Positions 1 through 8,336 are shown, counted from the first letter of the stretch. The stretch is 17,597 nt of DNA from DATGSL01 sp964645585 (GCA_964645585.1 CAZYAN010000067.1:1-17597), one strand, 5' to 3'. Numbers and translations: made by a program. The notes: generated by a model from the letters alone, not told the origin.

Positions 1-882
1 TTGATGATCGGCCCTCCCGGCTCGGGAAAGTCGATGATCGCCAAGCGAATTTCCACGATCATTCCCGAACCCGCGCTCGAGGAGTTTCTCGACATTCTCC
101 GGATTCAGTCGGCGGCGGGCCGGACCATGTCCGGAAACCTTCCATGGTTCGAACGGCCGTTTCGGGCACCTCATCACACGATCAGCGACGTCGGTCTGCT
201 CGGCGGCGGCTCCATTCCCGGCCCGGGCGAGGTCTCACTCGCGCACAACGGCGTGCTGTTTCTCGATGAATTGCCGGAGTTCAAGCGATCCGCTCTGGAG
301 GTTCTCCGCCAGCCTCTGGAAGACGGCTCGGTCACAATCTCCCGCAGTGCCGGTAAAGTTACCCTCCCGTGCTCTTTTATGCTCGTGGCCGCGATGAACC
401 CGTGCCCGTGCGGCTATCTCGGCGACGCCCGACACGAATGCCGCTGCGGGTCCACACAAATCCAGCGGTACCGCTCGAAGATCAGCGGCCCGCTTCTCGA
501 CCGGATCGATCTTCACGTCGAAGCCCCCGCGCTCTCCATTGACGAACTCCGCAACTCCCGTCCCGGTGAATCGTCCGCTTCCATCCGATCGCGAGTCGAA
601 GAAGCGCGAAATCGGCAACGCGAGCGCCTCGGAACGGCAGATGCTATCTGCAACGCCCGGATGTCCCACCGGCAAATCCGCGAGCATTGCGCGATCGGAC
701 GCGAACTGGGCGACCTGCTGCAACAGGCAATGGAGCAGCTTTCCCTCTCCGCCCGGGCCTATGATCGAATCCTCAAAGTCGCGCGCACCATTGCCGACCT
801 AGCCGGCTCACCCGCCATCCAGGCTCCGCATTTGCTGGAGGCGATTCAATACCGAAGTCTCGACCGCAACCTCTTTTATTGA
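1..882 (+). CDS. comM: ComM/YifB-family Mg-chelatase-like AAA+ ATPase, C-terminal part
   Basis: The visible 293 residues are the C-terminal part of a YifB/ComM ATPase; the family is usually about 500 residues, so the N-terminal Lon-like domain lies upstream of the window and the true start is not visible. Walker A is GPPGSGKS at visible residues 4-11, followed by RAPHHTISDVGLLGGG (about 55-70) and GPGEVSLAHNG with Walker B VLFLDE (about 75-90). The MNPCPCG motif and a second cysteine pair (visible C135, C137, C147, C149) are typical of the family. In Haemophilus and Vibrio, ComM is a hexameric helicase that promotes branch migration during natural transformation. This suggests, but does not prove, competence in this organism. 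The next gene starts 43 bases after the stop. Confidence 0.93.
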   Translation: MMIGPPGSGKSMIAKRISTIIPEPALEEFLDILRIQSAAGRTMSGNLPWFERPFRAPHHTISDVGLLGGGSIPGPGEVSLAHNGVLFLDELPEFKRSALEVLRQPLEDGSVTISRSAGKVTLPCSFMLVAAMNPCPCGYLGDARHECRCGSTQIQRYRSKISGPLLDRIDLHVEAPALSIDELRNSRPGESSASIRSRVEEARNRQRERLGTADAICNARMSHRQIREHCAIGRELGDLLQQAMEQLSLSARAYDRILKVARTIADLAGSPAIQAPHLLEAIQYRSLDRNLFY

Positions 883-925
883 CAACCTTCGCGTCATTGT
901 CCGCTTTCCATGGACAAGTTCGCCT

Positions 926-2593
926 ATGACGGTATTTCGGAAAAAATCTCTCGCCGCCTCCGCCGCACGTGTAATTGCCGCTGTCGCGCTGCTCGCCTTG
1001 ACCGGCTGCGGATCCGGTGAAACCGCGGTCGAACGCGGAAACCGCGACCAAATTCTTCACATGAGTCTCGGGGCCGATCCGGAAGGTCTCGACCCGCATC
1101 TGGTCACCAGCGTCGCCGCGTTCGATGTCTTGCGCGCCCTGATGGAGGGGCTCGTCGGCGAGGACCCCGTCGATCTATCGCCAGTGCCCGCGGTCGCCGA
1201 GCGATGGGAGGTGTCGGGCGATCAGCTGGAATACACCTTTTACCTGCGTCCAGACGCGCGCTGGTCAAATGGCGATCCGATCACCGCGGACCAGTTTTTG
1301 TTTTCTTACGAACGCATTCTCTCGCCCGCGCTCGGCGCTCAATACGCATACATGCTCTATTGCGTCGAGAACGCTCGCGAATTCAATCTCGGCGAGATCG
1401 ATGATTTTTCCCAAGTCGGTTTTGAGGCGCTCGACGACCGGACGCTGCGCATTCGCCTCGCGCATCCGACGCCCTACTTCCTCTCCCTGCTGACAAACTG
1501 CAACTGGTGGCCGGTCCATCCGCCAACCATCCTCGCCCACGGAGCGATTGACGACCGCGCAACCAGTTGGACACGAGCGGAAAACTTTGTCGGAAACGGT
1601 CCTTTCACCCTTGCGGAATGGCGCACCGGCCGTCCGATCCGGGTGGAGAAAAATCCGCACTACTGGGATGTTGAAACTGTCAGGCTCAACGGGATCGTCT
1701 TCCATCCAATCGAAAGCCCCGACACCGAGGAGCGGGCGTTTCGATCGGGCCAGTTGCACATCACCGAAAACGCTCCCCCAGACCGGATTTCCTATTACTT
1801 GGAGAACCATCCCCGGATGATCCGATCCGAACCGTATCTCGGCGTTTATTTCTACCGGCTTAATGTTGCCAACGAAGCTTTGAGCGATCCGCGCGTGCGT
1901 CGGGCCCTCGCTCTTGCGATCGATCAGGAAGCGATTGTGAAGCACGTCCTTCAAGGGCACTTTGACCCGGCTTATAACTTCACACCGGCGACCCGCGGCT
2001 ACACATCGGACGTCCGTATCGGATTTGATGTCGAAGCAGCCCGTGCCCTATTGGCGGAAGCCGGGTATCCCAGCGGCGAAGGCTTCCCGCCCCTCGACCT
2101 TCTCTTTAATACGCAGGAAGTGCATCGCCGCGTCGCCGAAGCGGTCCAGCAGATGCTGCGGAAAAACCTCAATATCACCGTCCAGCTCTACAACCAGGAA
2201 TGGCAATCGTATCTCGCCTCAACCCGGGCCGGGAATTACGACATGGCTCGCGCGGCATGGATTGGCGACTATCCCGACCCCAACACGTTTCTCGATCTTT
2301 GGGTCACCGACGGCGGCAACAACAACACCGGCTGGTCGAACCCCGAGTACGACCGGCTGATTCGGGCCGCCGCGGAAACGGCCGACCAAGAAGAGCGTTA
2401 TGCTTTGTTCAGCGCGGCCGAAACGATTCTCATCGAAGAAGTGCCGATCATTCCCATTTACCATTACCGGAGCAACTACCTGCTGCACCCGTCGGTTAAG
2501 AATTGGCACCCAACGATCCTCGATCGCCATCCGTATCAAGCCGTCTACCTCGATGCGAATGCGGAGGCCGACGTGTCTGCAGTCACGGAGTAA
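926..2593 (+). CDS. Peptide/oligopeptide ABC transporter substrate-binding lipoprotein (SBP family 5, OppA-like)
   Basis: The 555-residue protein starts with a lipoprotein signal: basic MTVFRKK, a hydrophobic stretch and lipobox LTGC with C28 as the expected lipidated residue. The mature part has the family-5 solute-binding layout: a DPEGLDPHL opening, an EGLVGEDP segment, a WEV...Y.FYLRPDARWSNGDP block, FVGNGPFTLAEW, and near the end a YPDPNTFLDLW segment with GWSNPEYDRLI. Length fits OppA/DppA proteins. It should sit in the periplasm, anchored to a membrane, and bind oligopeptides for an ABC importer. No permease or ATPase gene is next to it, so it is an orphan binding protein here and the true ligand is open. 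No Shine-Dalgarno sequence is visible before the ATG. Confidence 0.93.
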   Translation: MTVFRKKSLAASAARVIAAVALLALTGCGSGETAVERGNRDQILHMSLGADPEGLDPHLVTSVAAFDVLRALMEGLVGEDPVDLSPVPAVAERWEVSGDQLEYTFYLRPDARWSNGDPITADQFLFSYERILSPALGAQYAYMLYCVENAREFNLGEIDDFSQVGFEALDDRTLRIRLAHPTPYFLSLLTNCNWWPVHPPTILAHGAIDDRATSWTRAENFVGNGPFTLAEWRTGRPIRVEKNPHYWDVETVRLNGIVFHPIESPDTEERAFRSGQLHITENAPPDRISYYLENHPRMIRSEPYLGVYFYRLNVANEALSDPRVRRALALAIDQEAIVKHVLQGHFDPAYNFTPATRGYTSDVRIGFDVEAARALLAEAGYPSGEGFPPLDLLFNTQEVHRRVAEAVQQMLRKNLNITVQLYNQEWQSYLASTRAGNYDMARAAWIGDYPDPNTFLDLWVTDGGNNNTGWSNPEYDRLIRAAAETADQEERYALFSAAETILIEEVPIIPIYHYRSNYLLHPSVKNWHPTILDRHPYQAVYLDANAEADVSAVTE

Positions 2594-2620
2594 TTGGGGA
2601 ATGCGAGCGCGTCAAAACCA

Positions 2621-2630
2621 GCACGCGTGC
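2621..2630. promoter_or_regulatory. Perfect 10-bp palindrome upstream of trpC
   Basis: GCACGCGTGC is a perfect palindrome in the 73-base gap between the peptide-binding protein and trpC. A -10-like TATAGT follows at 2646-2651 with no recognisable -35, so the palindrome lies about where a -35 element would be. It could be an operator or activator site; it could also be chance in GC-rich DNA. Confidence 0.25.
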
Positions 2631-2666
2631 GGCAAGGGTTCAGCGTATAGTCTTTGGTCAGGATTC

Positions 2667-3461
2667 ATGAACAAACTTGATGAAATTATCGCCTGGAAAC
2701 GGCGTGAGATCGAATCGCGGATCCGTCCGGTTTCCGATGCGGAACTTTCCCGCTGGGGTGATCGCACCCCGGCACATCCCGGTCTCGCTGAGGCACTGAA
2801 AAAGGAGTCGGGCCTCGGTATCATCGCCGAAATCAAACGCAGCTCGCCGTCGGCCGGGAAAATCGCGGAAGGGATTTCCGCGACCGACCAGGCCGACAAA
2901 TACGTCGCGGCCGGTGCTGACGCGCTTTCCGTTTTGACCGATCAGAAATACTTTTCCGGATCGCTCGACGACCTGAAGGCGGTCACCGATCGGCTCGCCG
3001 CGCAACGGCCGGTACCGTGTCTCCGCAAGGACTTCATGGTGCATCCAGTGCAGATTATCGAAGCGCTCGAAGCCGGCGCCCGCGCCATTCTTCTGATCGT
3101 GCGCGCGCTGACCGACGACGACATGAAACGGCTCTTCGACGCGGCATGTCTTTCCGGAATGGATACGCTGTTTGAAGTCCATGAGGAACGGGAAGTCGAG
3201 CGGGCGCTCCGGATCGACGGCCTGCGCATCCTCGGTGTAAACAACCGGGATTTAGCCCGCTTTCAAACCGATCTCGCCTTCTCCGAAAGGATCCTTCCGC
3301 AACTGCCGGAAGATCTGGTGAAGATCAGCGAAAGCGGGATTCACACCGCCGCCGACGCCCGCCGCGTCAAGGCCGCCGGCGCCGACGCGATTCTCGTGGG
3401 CGAAGCGTTGATGCGGGCCGCGGATCCAGGCACCCTTCTCCAGGAACTGACCGCCGGTTGA
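2667..3461 (+). CDS. trpC: Indole-3-glycerol phosphate synthase
   Basis: The 264-residue protein is a full-length, monofunctional TrpC. It closes the indole ring in tryptophan synthesis, converting carboxyphenylamino-deoxyribulose 5-phosphate to indole-3-glycerol phosphate with release of CO2 and water, in the cytoplasm. Visible active-site elements are E55 and K57 in AEIKRSSPS, K121 in LRKDF, E170 in LFEV, N193 in VNNRDL and S223 in SESGIH, matching the known catalytic set of the TIM-barrel enzyme. The start at 2667 was chosen because the MNKLDEIIAWKRREIE opening is typical; the frame stays open upstream but there overlaps the preceding gene. A short AGGA lies 3 bases before the ATG. No other trp gene is in the window. 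rsmA begins 3 bases after the stop, so the two are probably co-transcribed. Confidence 0.96.
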   Translation: MNKLDEIIAWKRREIESRIRPVSDAELSRWGDRTPAHPGLAEALKKESGLGIIAEIKRSSPSAGKIAEGISATDQADKYVAAGADALSVLTDQKYFSGSLDDLKAVTDRLAAQRPVPCLRKDFMVHPVQIIEALEAGARAILLIVRALTDDDMKRLFDAACLSGMDTLFEVHEEREVERALRIDGLRILGVNNRDLARFQTDLAFSERILPQLPEDLVKISESGIHTAADARRVKAAGADAILVGEALMRAADPGTLLQELTAG

Positions 3462-3464
3462 ACG

Positions 3465-4295
3465 ATGCTGGAAGACGCCCTCACAATCACGGAAACCCGG
3501 CGTCTCCTCGAATCGCTCGACGTCCGCCCGCGCAAAAGTCTCGGGCAAAACTTTCTGATCGACGGCAACATCGTCCGCAAATCAGTCGAACTCGCCGAAC
3601 TGAAATCCGGCGAGACGGTGGTTGAGATCGGCCCCGGTCTCGGAACCCTGACAGCCGCCCTGCTCCGAGCCGGATGCGTCGTCTTCGCCGTGGAGAAAGA
3701 TCCGCGCCTTTGCCGTTATCTCGCCGACGAACTGGGCCGAAAATATCCGCACACCTTCAGCCTGCTGGAGGGCGACGCGATGCATCATCCGCTGGCTGGA
3801 TTTCGCCCGGCGGCGGGTGAGCCGTTCAAGATTGTTGCCAACCTCCCCTACGCGATCAGCACTCCCTGGATGGACGCCGTTCTCACCGGACCGCTGCCGG
3901 AAAAAATGGTGCTGATGCTCCAGCAGGAAACCGTCGACCGATTTTCGGCGGAGCCAGGAAGCAAATCGTTTGGCGCCATCACCGTCTTCCTTCGATCCGC
4001 CTACCGGATCGCCCGCGGTCATCGGGTCTCCCGGCGGTGTTTCTACCCGGAACCCGATATCGATTCTTCGCTTTTCCACTTGGTCCGTCTCGAGAAACCG
4101 CATCCGTTCAGCCCGCGGCGAAAGGAACTGATTCGGGCTTGTTTCGGCCAGCGGCGAAAACAGATCGGCAGTCTTCTTCGCGCGTTCGGCGAGCATGAGG
4201 ATTTCTCTCCTTGGCTGAAAAAAATTGAAGCAGCCGGCTATTCCCGAAAAAGCCGCCCTGAAGAAATCCCGCCGTTCCTCTGGCAGCAGCTGTAG
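3465..4295 (+). CDS. rsmA: 16S rRNA (adenine1518-N6/adenine1519-N6)-dimethyltransferase
   Basis: The 276-residue protein is RsmA/KsgA, which dimethylates two adjacent adenines in the 3' terminal hairpin (helix 45) of 16S rRNA using S-adenosylmethionine, late in 30S assembly. The sequence shows KSLGQNFLID (about 24-33), the SAM-binding VEIGPGLGTLT (53-63), the acidic ligand in VEKD (76-79), GDAM (103-106), the catalytic NLPY motif (126-129) and the FYPEPDIDSS segment (193-202). The C-terminal small domain is present. It follows trpC by 3 bases with no Shine-Dalgarno site, which suggests coupled translation. It converges on the minus-strand regulator with 22 bases between stops and no clear terminator. 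Confidence 0.96.
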   Translation: MLEDALTITETRRLLESLDVRPRKSLGQNFLIDGNIVRKSVELAELKSGETVVEIGPGLGTLTAALLRAGCVVFAVEKDPRLCRYLADELGRKYPHTFSLLEGDAMHHPLAGFRPAAGEPFKIVANLPYAISTPWMDAVLTGPLPEKMVLMLQQETVDRFSAEPGSKSFGAITVFLRSAYRIARGHRVSRRCFYPEPDIDSSLFHLVRLEKPHPFSPRRKELIRACFGQRRKQIGSLLRAFGEHEDFSPWLKKIEAAGYSRKSRPEEIPPFLWQQL

Positions 4296-4317
4296 GGCGA
4301 GCGGCGCGTTTCGTGCC

Positions 4318-5892
4318 TCAGAACTTCAGGTCGTGCTCCCGAATCCGCTTGCGGAGCGTCGCCCGGGTCATCCCGAGAATGGCTGACGCCTTAACTTGGT
4401 TGCCGCCGGTTTCCTTGAGTGCCCGGACGACCAATTCCTTTTCCGCGGCCGCCAGAATATCCTTGGCATCGTCTCGTCTCAGACGCTCGTAGACCGCGTC
4501 AAATAAATCAGCCGGCGGACCGCTTGGCGCGTTTGAAGGCTCGAGCGGGGGAAAGCCGGCACCGATCACCGGTTCCGGCGCGGCGAACCTATCGACGGCA
4601 GGTTCTGGCTGCGCAGGAGTCACAGAGGCTGTGTCCGGCAGGAACTTCTCTAGAGCCTCTTCCCGCGACGGATGCGCCTCGGCAGGCTGCACTCGGCGAG
4701 GAGGCGGTCCTTGCAATTCAGTCGGCAGGTCGCGCGCGAGAATGACATCGCTCTTCGCCATCACGGCGCTCCGGTAGAGCGCGTTTTCCAGTTCCCGGAC
4801 ATTCCCCGGCCAGTCGTGTCCCTGCAAAAGCGCCATCGCCTCGGGTGCCACCTTCTTTGCCGGCGCCTTGCCGGTTTTGGTCAGTTTCTGCAGCAGAAAA
4901 TCGACGAGCAGCGGCAAGTCTTCCATGCGTTCCCGCAGCGCCGGCAAACGAAGGCGGACCACGTTGAGTCGATAATAAAGGTCTTCCCGGAACGAACGTT
5001 CAAGAACCATCGCCTCGAGATCGCGGTTGGTCGCCGCGATTACCCGGACATTGACCTTGATCACGCCGCGTCCGCCAACCCGTTGAATTTCGCCTTCTTG
5101 AAGAACACGGAGAATTTTCGTCTGCGTCGGCAAAGCCATATCGCCGATCTCGTCCAAAAAAATCGTTCCGCCATCGCATTCTTCGAAGCGTCCAATCCGC
5201 TGCGCGGTCGCCCCGGTGAATGCGCCGCGTTCGTGACCGAACAGCTCGCTTTCGATCAGATTCTCCGGAATGGCGGCGCAGTTGACCGCGACAAACGGCT
5301 TCGCGGCGCGCGCGCTGTGCTGATGAATGCAGCGCGCGACGAGCTCCTTGCCGGTTCCGCTTTCCCCCGTGACAAGCACGGTAACATCGCTGAACGCGAC
5401 CTGGCCGATCGCCTTGAAAACCTGCTGCATCGGCTCGGAACGGCCGACGATCCCCTCGCGGAAATCGTCGCTGTGGACCATGGTTTGCGACCGCCCGGCC
5501 GCATGCAGACCGCGCCGCGCTTTCAGCCCGCTCTCGGCAAGCTGCTCAACCTTGCGCACGTCAAACGGCTTCATGATGTAGTCAAAGGCGCCAAACTTCA
5601 TCGCCTCGATCGCCGTCTGTGTCGTGCCGTAGGCGGTCATCAGCACGACGATCGCCCGCGGATCGCTTTGCCGAAGCCGCTGCAGCGTCTCGATCCCGCC
5701 CATGCCGTCCATCCGGACATCGAGAAAAACAAGGTCCGGCTCGGACGTTTCCAATTGCCGCAGTCCCTCCTCGCCGCTCGCCGCCGCGGTCACGTGATAG
5801 CCTCGCGACGTCAACACCCGTTGCAGGGAATACCGGACCTCGCTGTCGTCGTCGATGACGAGAATGTTTGAACTTTCTGGTGCGGCTGTCAT
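4318..5892 (-). CDS. Sigma-54-dependent response regulator, NtrC family
   Basis: The 524-residue protein has the three-part NtrC layout. The receiver domain (about 8-125) has acidic D14-D16, phospho-acceptor D58 in FLDVRMDG, T86 and K108. The AAA+ domain (about 148-385) has Walker A GESGTGKE (176-183), the sigma-54 contact loop GAFTGA (223-228), Walker B TIFLDE (243-248) and WPGNVREL. The C-terminal Fis-type helix-turn-helix (about 485-524) contains GGNQVKASAILGMTRATLRKRI. A Pro/Ala-rich linker of about 75 residues (about 392-466) before the HTH is longer than usual. The start at 5892 is supported by AAGGAAG five bases upstream, the only strong Shine-Dalgarno site in the window; the frame stays open to 5994 but that part is unlike the family. 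No histidine kinase gene is adjacent, so the signal is unknown. It is divergent from the membrane protease. Confidence 0.95.
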   Translation of the reverse strand: MTAAPESSNILVIDDDSEVRYSLQRVLTSRGYHVTAAASGEEGLRQLETSEPDLVFLDVRMDGMGGIETLQRLRQSDPRAIVVLMTAYGTTQTAIEAMKFGAFDYIMKPFDVRKVEQLAESGLKARRGLHAAGRSQTMVHSDDFREGIVGRSEPMQQVFKAIGQVAFSDVTVLVTGESGTGKELVARCIHQHSARAAKPFVAVNCAAIPENLIESELFGHERGAFTGATAQRIGRFEECDGGTIFLDEIGDMALPTQTKILRVLQEGEIQRVGGRGVIKVNVRVIAATNRDLEAMVLERSFREDLYYRLNVVRLRLPALRERMEDLPLLVDFLLQKLTKTGKAPAKKVAPEAMALLQGHDWPGNVRELENALYRSAVMAKSDVILARDLPTELQGPPPRRVQPAEAHPSREEALEKFLPDTASVTPAQPEPAVDRFAAPEPVIGAGFPPLEPSNAPSGPPADLFDAVYERLRRDDAKDILAAAEKELVVRALKETGGNQVKASAILGMTRATLRKRIREHDLKF

Positions 5893-5978
5893 AGTTTCTT
5901 CCTTAAAAGCATTAACTTGCGCACAAGCCACGGACCAAAACCCCCGCGCACATGTCTGCAATCGTCTAGTTAAACCGT

Positions 5979-7130
5979 ATGGGCTCCTGGTCAATTCGCT
6001 TATTTCGCATCTTCGGGGTAGAGCTGGAACTCCATCTTACGTTTCTTCTTCTCTGGGCGATGTTTGCCTTCGCTGGATGGGCGGAGGCCGGTGCGATCGG
6101 CGTTGTGTGGATCACCTTCCTCCTCTTTCTGGTTTTTACCTGCGTCGTGCTTCACGAGCTGGGTCACAGCCTGACGGCGCGCTATTACGGCATTCGCGTG
6201 CCGCGTATTCTCCTTCTGCCGATCGGCGGCATGGCGCAGTTCGAGCGAATCCCCCGGAGCCCCCGGCAGGAAATTATTATTTCACTGGCCGGCCCGGCTG
6301 TAAACGTGATCATCATTGCCGCGATCCTGCCGTTTGCCGCTTGGCCGCCGTTCGCGCGAGTGTACGACCTGCCGCTCGATATCGCCAGTGTGATCCAGTT
6401 TTTGCTGATGGTTAACATCGTGATGGCGCTTTTTAATCTGCTTCCGATTTTCCCGATGGACGGCGGACGCGTGCTGCGTGCCGCGCTTGCAACGCGTTTC
6501 CCTTATCTAAAAGCGACAACGATTGCGACGATGCTGGCGAAAGCGCTGGCGGCCGTCGGTGCCGCGGTCGCGGTTTTGAAGCTTCAAAACCCGCTCCTGC
6601 TCGTCCTGTTCGCCTTTATCTATTTCGGCGGCGACATGGAATACAAACTGGTGAAACGGCGCGAGAAAATGAGCGGCTTGTTCGTGCGCGATCTCACCCG
6701 CAATCATTATTTGTCCATTCAATCAGACAGCACGATGAAGGAGGCGGTCGAACTGTTTGAAGCTTTTCGGCCCGGGGAGCTTCTTGTCATGGACGATGAC
6801 AACCCGTCTGGCTACCTGACGTCGCGCCTCGTGCGAGAGGCGCGAAAAAAAGGGGAACTCAACGTGCCTGTCACAAAATACTGCATACGAAAATTCTCCG
6901 TCCTCCAAGCTGGCTGGCCGCTCGATCCTTTTGCCGAGATGATCGCTCAAAGCAGCCAGCGGCTGTATCCCGTCTACTCCTTCGGGAAGATGATCGGCGT
7001 GGTCGACACGAAAAATCTCGAAAGTCTGATCGCCTGGCACCGTCTCAAAGCTCAGGCCGAACGGCGCGCCCGCGCGCGGGCTGAAGCCGTCGAGGAGCGC
7101 GATGCCAACGACGATCCCCAGCCCTTGTAA
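5979..7130 (+). CDS. Site-2-type membrane zinc metalloprotease (M50) with C-terminal CBS pair
   Basis: The 383-residue protein is a polytopic intramembrane protease. The zinc motif HELGH is at 59-63 inside the second hydrophobic segment, and the third ligand region NLLPIFPMDGGR is at 153-164 (D161). Hydrophobic stretches lie at about 20-35, 42-60, 98-120, 138-156 and 185-218. The part after residue 230 is soluble and looks like two degenerate CBS modules (about 235-290 and 297-350), as in SpoIVFB-like and archaeal S2P proteins, followed by a charged Arg/Ala/Glu tail. Such proteases cut membrane-bound substrates, often regulators, and CBS domains may sense adenylates. The substrate is unknown. 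It shares an 86-base intergenic region with the divergent NtrC regulator. No Shine-Dalgarno site precedes the ATG. Confidence 0.92.
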   Translation: MGSWSIRLFRIFGVELELHLTFLLLWAMFAFAGWAEAGAIGVVWITFLLFLVFTCVVLHELGHSLTARYYGIRVPRILLLPIGGMAQFERIPRSPRQEIIISLAGPAVNVIIIAAILPFAAWPPFARVYDLPLDIASVIQFLLMVNIVMALFNLLPIFPMDGGRVLRAALATRFPYLKATTIATMLAKALAAVGAAVAVLKLQNPLLLVLFAFIYFGGDMEYKLVKRREKMSGLFVRDLTRNHYLSIQSDSTMKEAVELFEAFRPGELLVMDDDNPSGYLTSRLVREARKKGELNVPVTKYCIRKFSVLQAGWPLDPFAEMIAQSSQRLYPVYSFGKMIGVVDTKNLESLIAWHRLKAQAERRARARAEAVEERDANDDPQPL

Positions 7131-7192
7131 CCGCGCTCGTCCAGCAAGCTCGTCAGAGCGTTTTGGCTGTCGGCGGCTATGTCACCGCTCCC

Positions 7193-7222
7193 AAGCCAGG
7201 ACAGAGGTGCACATCCTGGCTT
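7193..7222. terminator. Inverted repeat, possible two-way terminator between convergent genes
   Basis: AAGCCAGGA (7193-7201) and TCCTGGCTT (7214-7222) form a perfect 9-bp stem with a 12-base loop. It lies 62 bases after the protease stop and 13 bases after the epimerase stop on the other strand. There is no long T-tract on either side, so it would be a weak intrinsic terminator or an RNA-stabilising hairpin. Confidence 0.5.
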
Positions 7223-7235
7223 ACGTTTCCCATTC

Positions 7236-8192
7236 TCACCCTTGCTCAGGTGCGGTCGGGACACCTCCGATCCGCGAACTTTTGTACAACAATTCGTAGC
7301 CTGTGCGGCAGTCGGGATAAGTCGGCTGCCAGCCGAGGAGAGCACGCGCCTTGCGGTTGGACACTTGGCGATTGGGTCGCCGTCCGCGACTGCTCCGCGA
7401 TCGCGTACCTTCTGTCTCTTGTTCCGAGAGATTGGTCGCGCGCTTCGCGAAGCGAGTACGCAAGTACTCGAGAACCTCCCGCTTCGGCAACGGATTACCA
7501 TCGACAATATTGAAAATGCCGCCGGAGATGTCTTCACTTGCGCCAGCCGCCGCCCAAATCGCTTGAACCGCATCATCGACGTGGATGGAATTTAAATAGG
7601 CTTGATCGTCTTCGGATTCCGGAACCCCGCCCAACGCATAGTCCAGAAGCCGGCATCGGCCAGGACCGTAAATCCCTCCAAGCCGCAAAATGAAACGCCT
7701 GCCGACCGCGCTCGGCGGCGCCCACGCCAGAAGCATCTCCGCTTCATGCAGAATCCGCGCGCGCTCGGACCGGCCTTCCGGCGAATCGGTCTCGGTCGCC
7801 ACCCCGCCATCATTGCGCTCATACACGCGTGTGCTGCTGGTGAAAATCATTGTCTCGACTCTGCCCCGCTCCGCCCATTTCACAATCGATCGCATACCGT
7901 CCAAATACGATTTGCGATACCCTTTCACCCCGCCGCCCGCGGACCCGACGCAGTTCAAGACAATATCCTGATGCGGATCGATCGCACCGTGCCAGTCGGT
8001 GCCATCCAATTCCGCTTCGACTACATGAAACAAGCTGGTTTCACGCAATTCATGGGCCTGTACGGCATTTCGCGTCAGAGCCGTCACTTCCAGGCCTGCT
8101 TCGGCGGCCTGATGGGCCACGCGAGTTCCCAGGTAACCGCACCCGAAGACTACCATTCGCTTTCCCTGAAACATCGTTCGAAGCGTTCTCAT
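7236..8192 (-). CDS. NAD(P)-dependent epimerase/dehydratase-like protein, atypical SDR (YeeZ-like)
   Basis: The protein of up to 318 residues has an N-terminal Rossmann motif, VVFGCGYLGTRVA (about 14-26), a VLNCVGSAGGG segment at the fourth strand, TSSTRVYE (118-125), then SERARILHEAE (142-152) and RLGGIYGPGR (170-179). The usual SDR YxxxK pair is absent. Instead the R-E helix resembles E. coli YeeZ-type proteins, so the protein is probably an NAD(P)-binding member of the extended SDR group whose reaction is unknown. The first ATG is at 8192; an in-frame ATG at 8174, closer to the Rossmann strand, is an equally good start. Neither has a strong ribosome site. It is divergent from the DJ-1 protein and convergent with the protease. 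Confidence 0.85.
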   Translation of the reverse strand: MRTLRTMFQGKRMVVFGCGYLGTRVAHQAAEAGLEVTALTRNAVQAHELRETSLFHVVEAELDGTDWHGAIDPHQDIVLNCVGSAGGGVKGYRKSYLDGMRSIVKWAERGRVETMIFTSSTRVYERNDGGVATETDSPEGRSERARILHEAEMLLAWAPPSAVGRRFILRLGGIYGPGRCRLLDYALGGVPESEDDQAYLNSIHVDDAVQAIWAAAGASEDISGGIFNIVDGNPLPKREVLEYLRTRFAKRATNLSEQETEGTRSRSSRGRRPNRQVSNRKARALLGWQPTYPDCRTGYELLYKSSRIGGVPTAPEQG

Positions 8193-8230
8193 CGTTTCAT
8201 CGTTTTATCGCTACGAAACCAGAAAAACCT

Positions 8231-8242
8231 TTTGCCGGCAAA
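8231..8242. promoter_or_regulatory. Perfect 12-bp palindrome in divergent intergenic region
   Basis: TTTGCCGGCAAA reads the same on both strands and lies between the divergent epimerase and DJ-1 genes. A symmetric site in a shared promoter region is a natural operator candidate for a dimeric regulator. No family of regulator can be named from it. Confidence 0.35.
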
Positions 8243-8282
8243 CGCGAGCATCTGTCACTTGTTATCCTTTTGATTGCGAGAG

Positions 8283-8292
8283 CGACCGGTCG
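8283..8292. promoter_or_regulatory. Second perfect palindrome in the same region
   Basis: CGACCGGTCG is a perfect 10-bp palindrome, centred 51 bases from the 12-bp palindrome and just upstream of the likely DJ-1 gene promoter. Both have a CCGG core but different flanks. It may be an operator or chance in GC-rich DNA. Confidence 0.25.
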
Positions 8293-8306
8293 AGTGTTCC
8301 TTTTCG

Positions 8307-8336
8307 TTGGTCAGATTTTCACAATCATTCTACAAT
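8307..8336 (+). promoter_or_regulatory. Possible promoter of the DJ-1/PfpI gene
   Basis: TTGGTC (8307-8312) and TACAAT (8331-8336) are 18 bases apart. The -10 matches the consensus at five of six positions, the -35 is weak. Transcription would start about two to three bases before the ATG at 8345, giving an mRNA with almost no leader, consistent with the absence of a Shine-Dalgarno site. Confidence 0.35.

Noticed and set aside
3582..4196. Minus-strand open frame inside rsmA
   Set aside because: Fully covered by a clear RsmA gene; no motif in the antisense frame.
4672..5871. Long plus-strand open frame of 399 residues opposite the NtrC regulator
   Set aside because: It is an antisense shadow: the minus strand encodes a complete NtrC protein with all motifs, and the plus frame has no recognisable domain.
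5893..5994. N-terminal extension of the NtrC regulator by 34 residues
   Set aside because: The extension overlaps the protease start and lacks homology to receiver domains, while the ATG at 5892 has a strong Shine-Dalgarno site.
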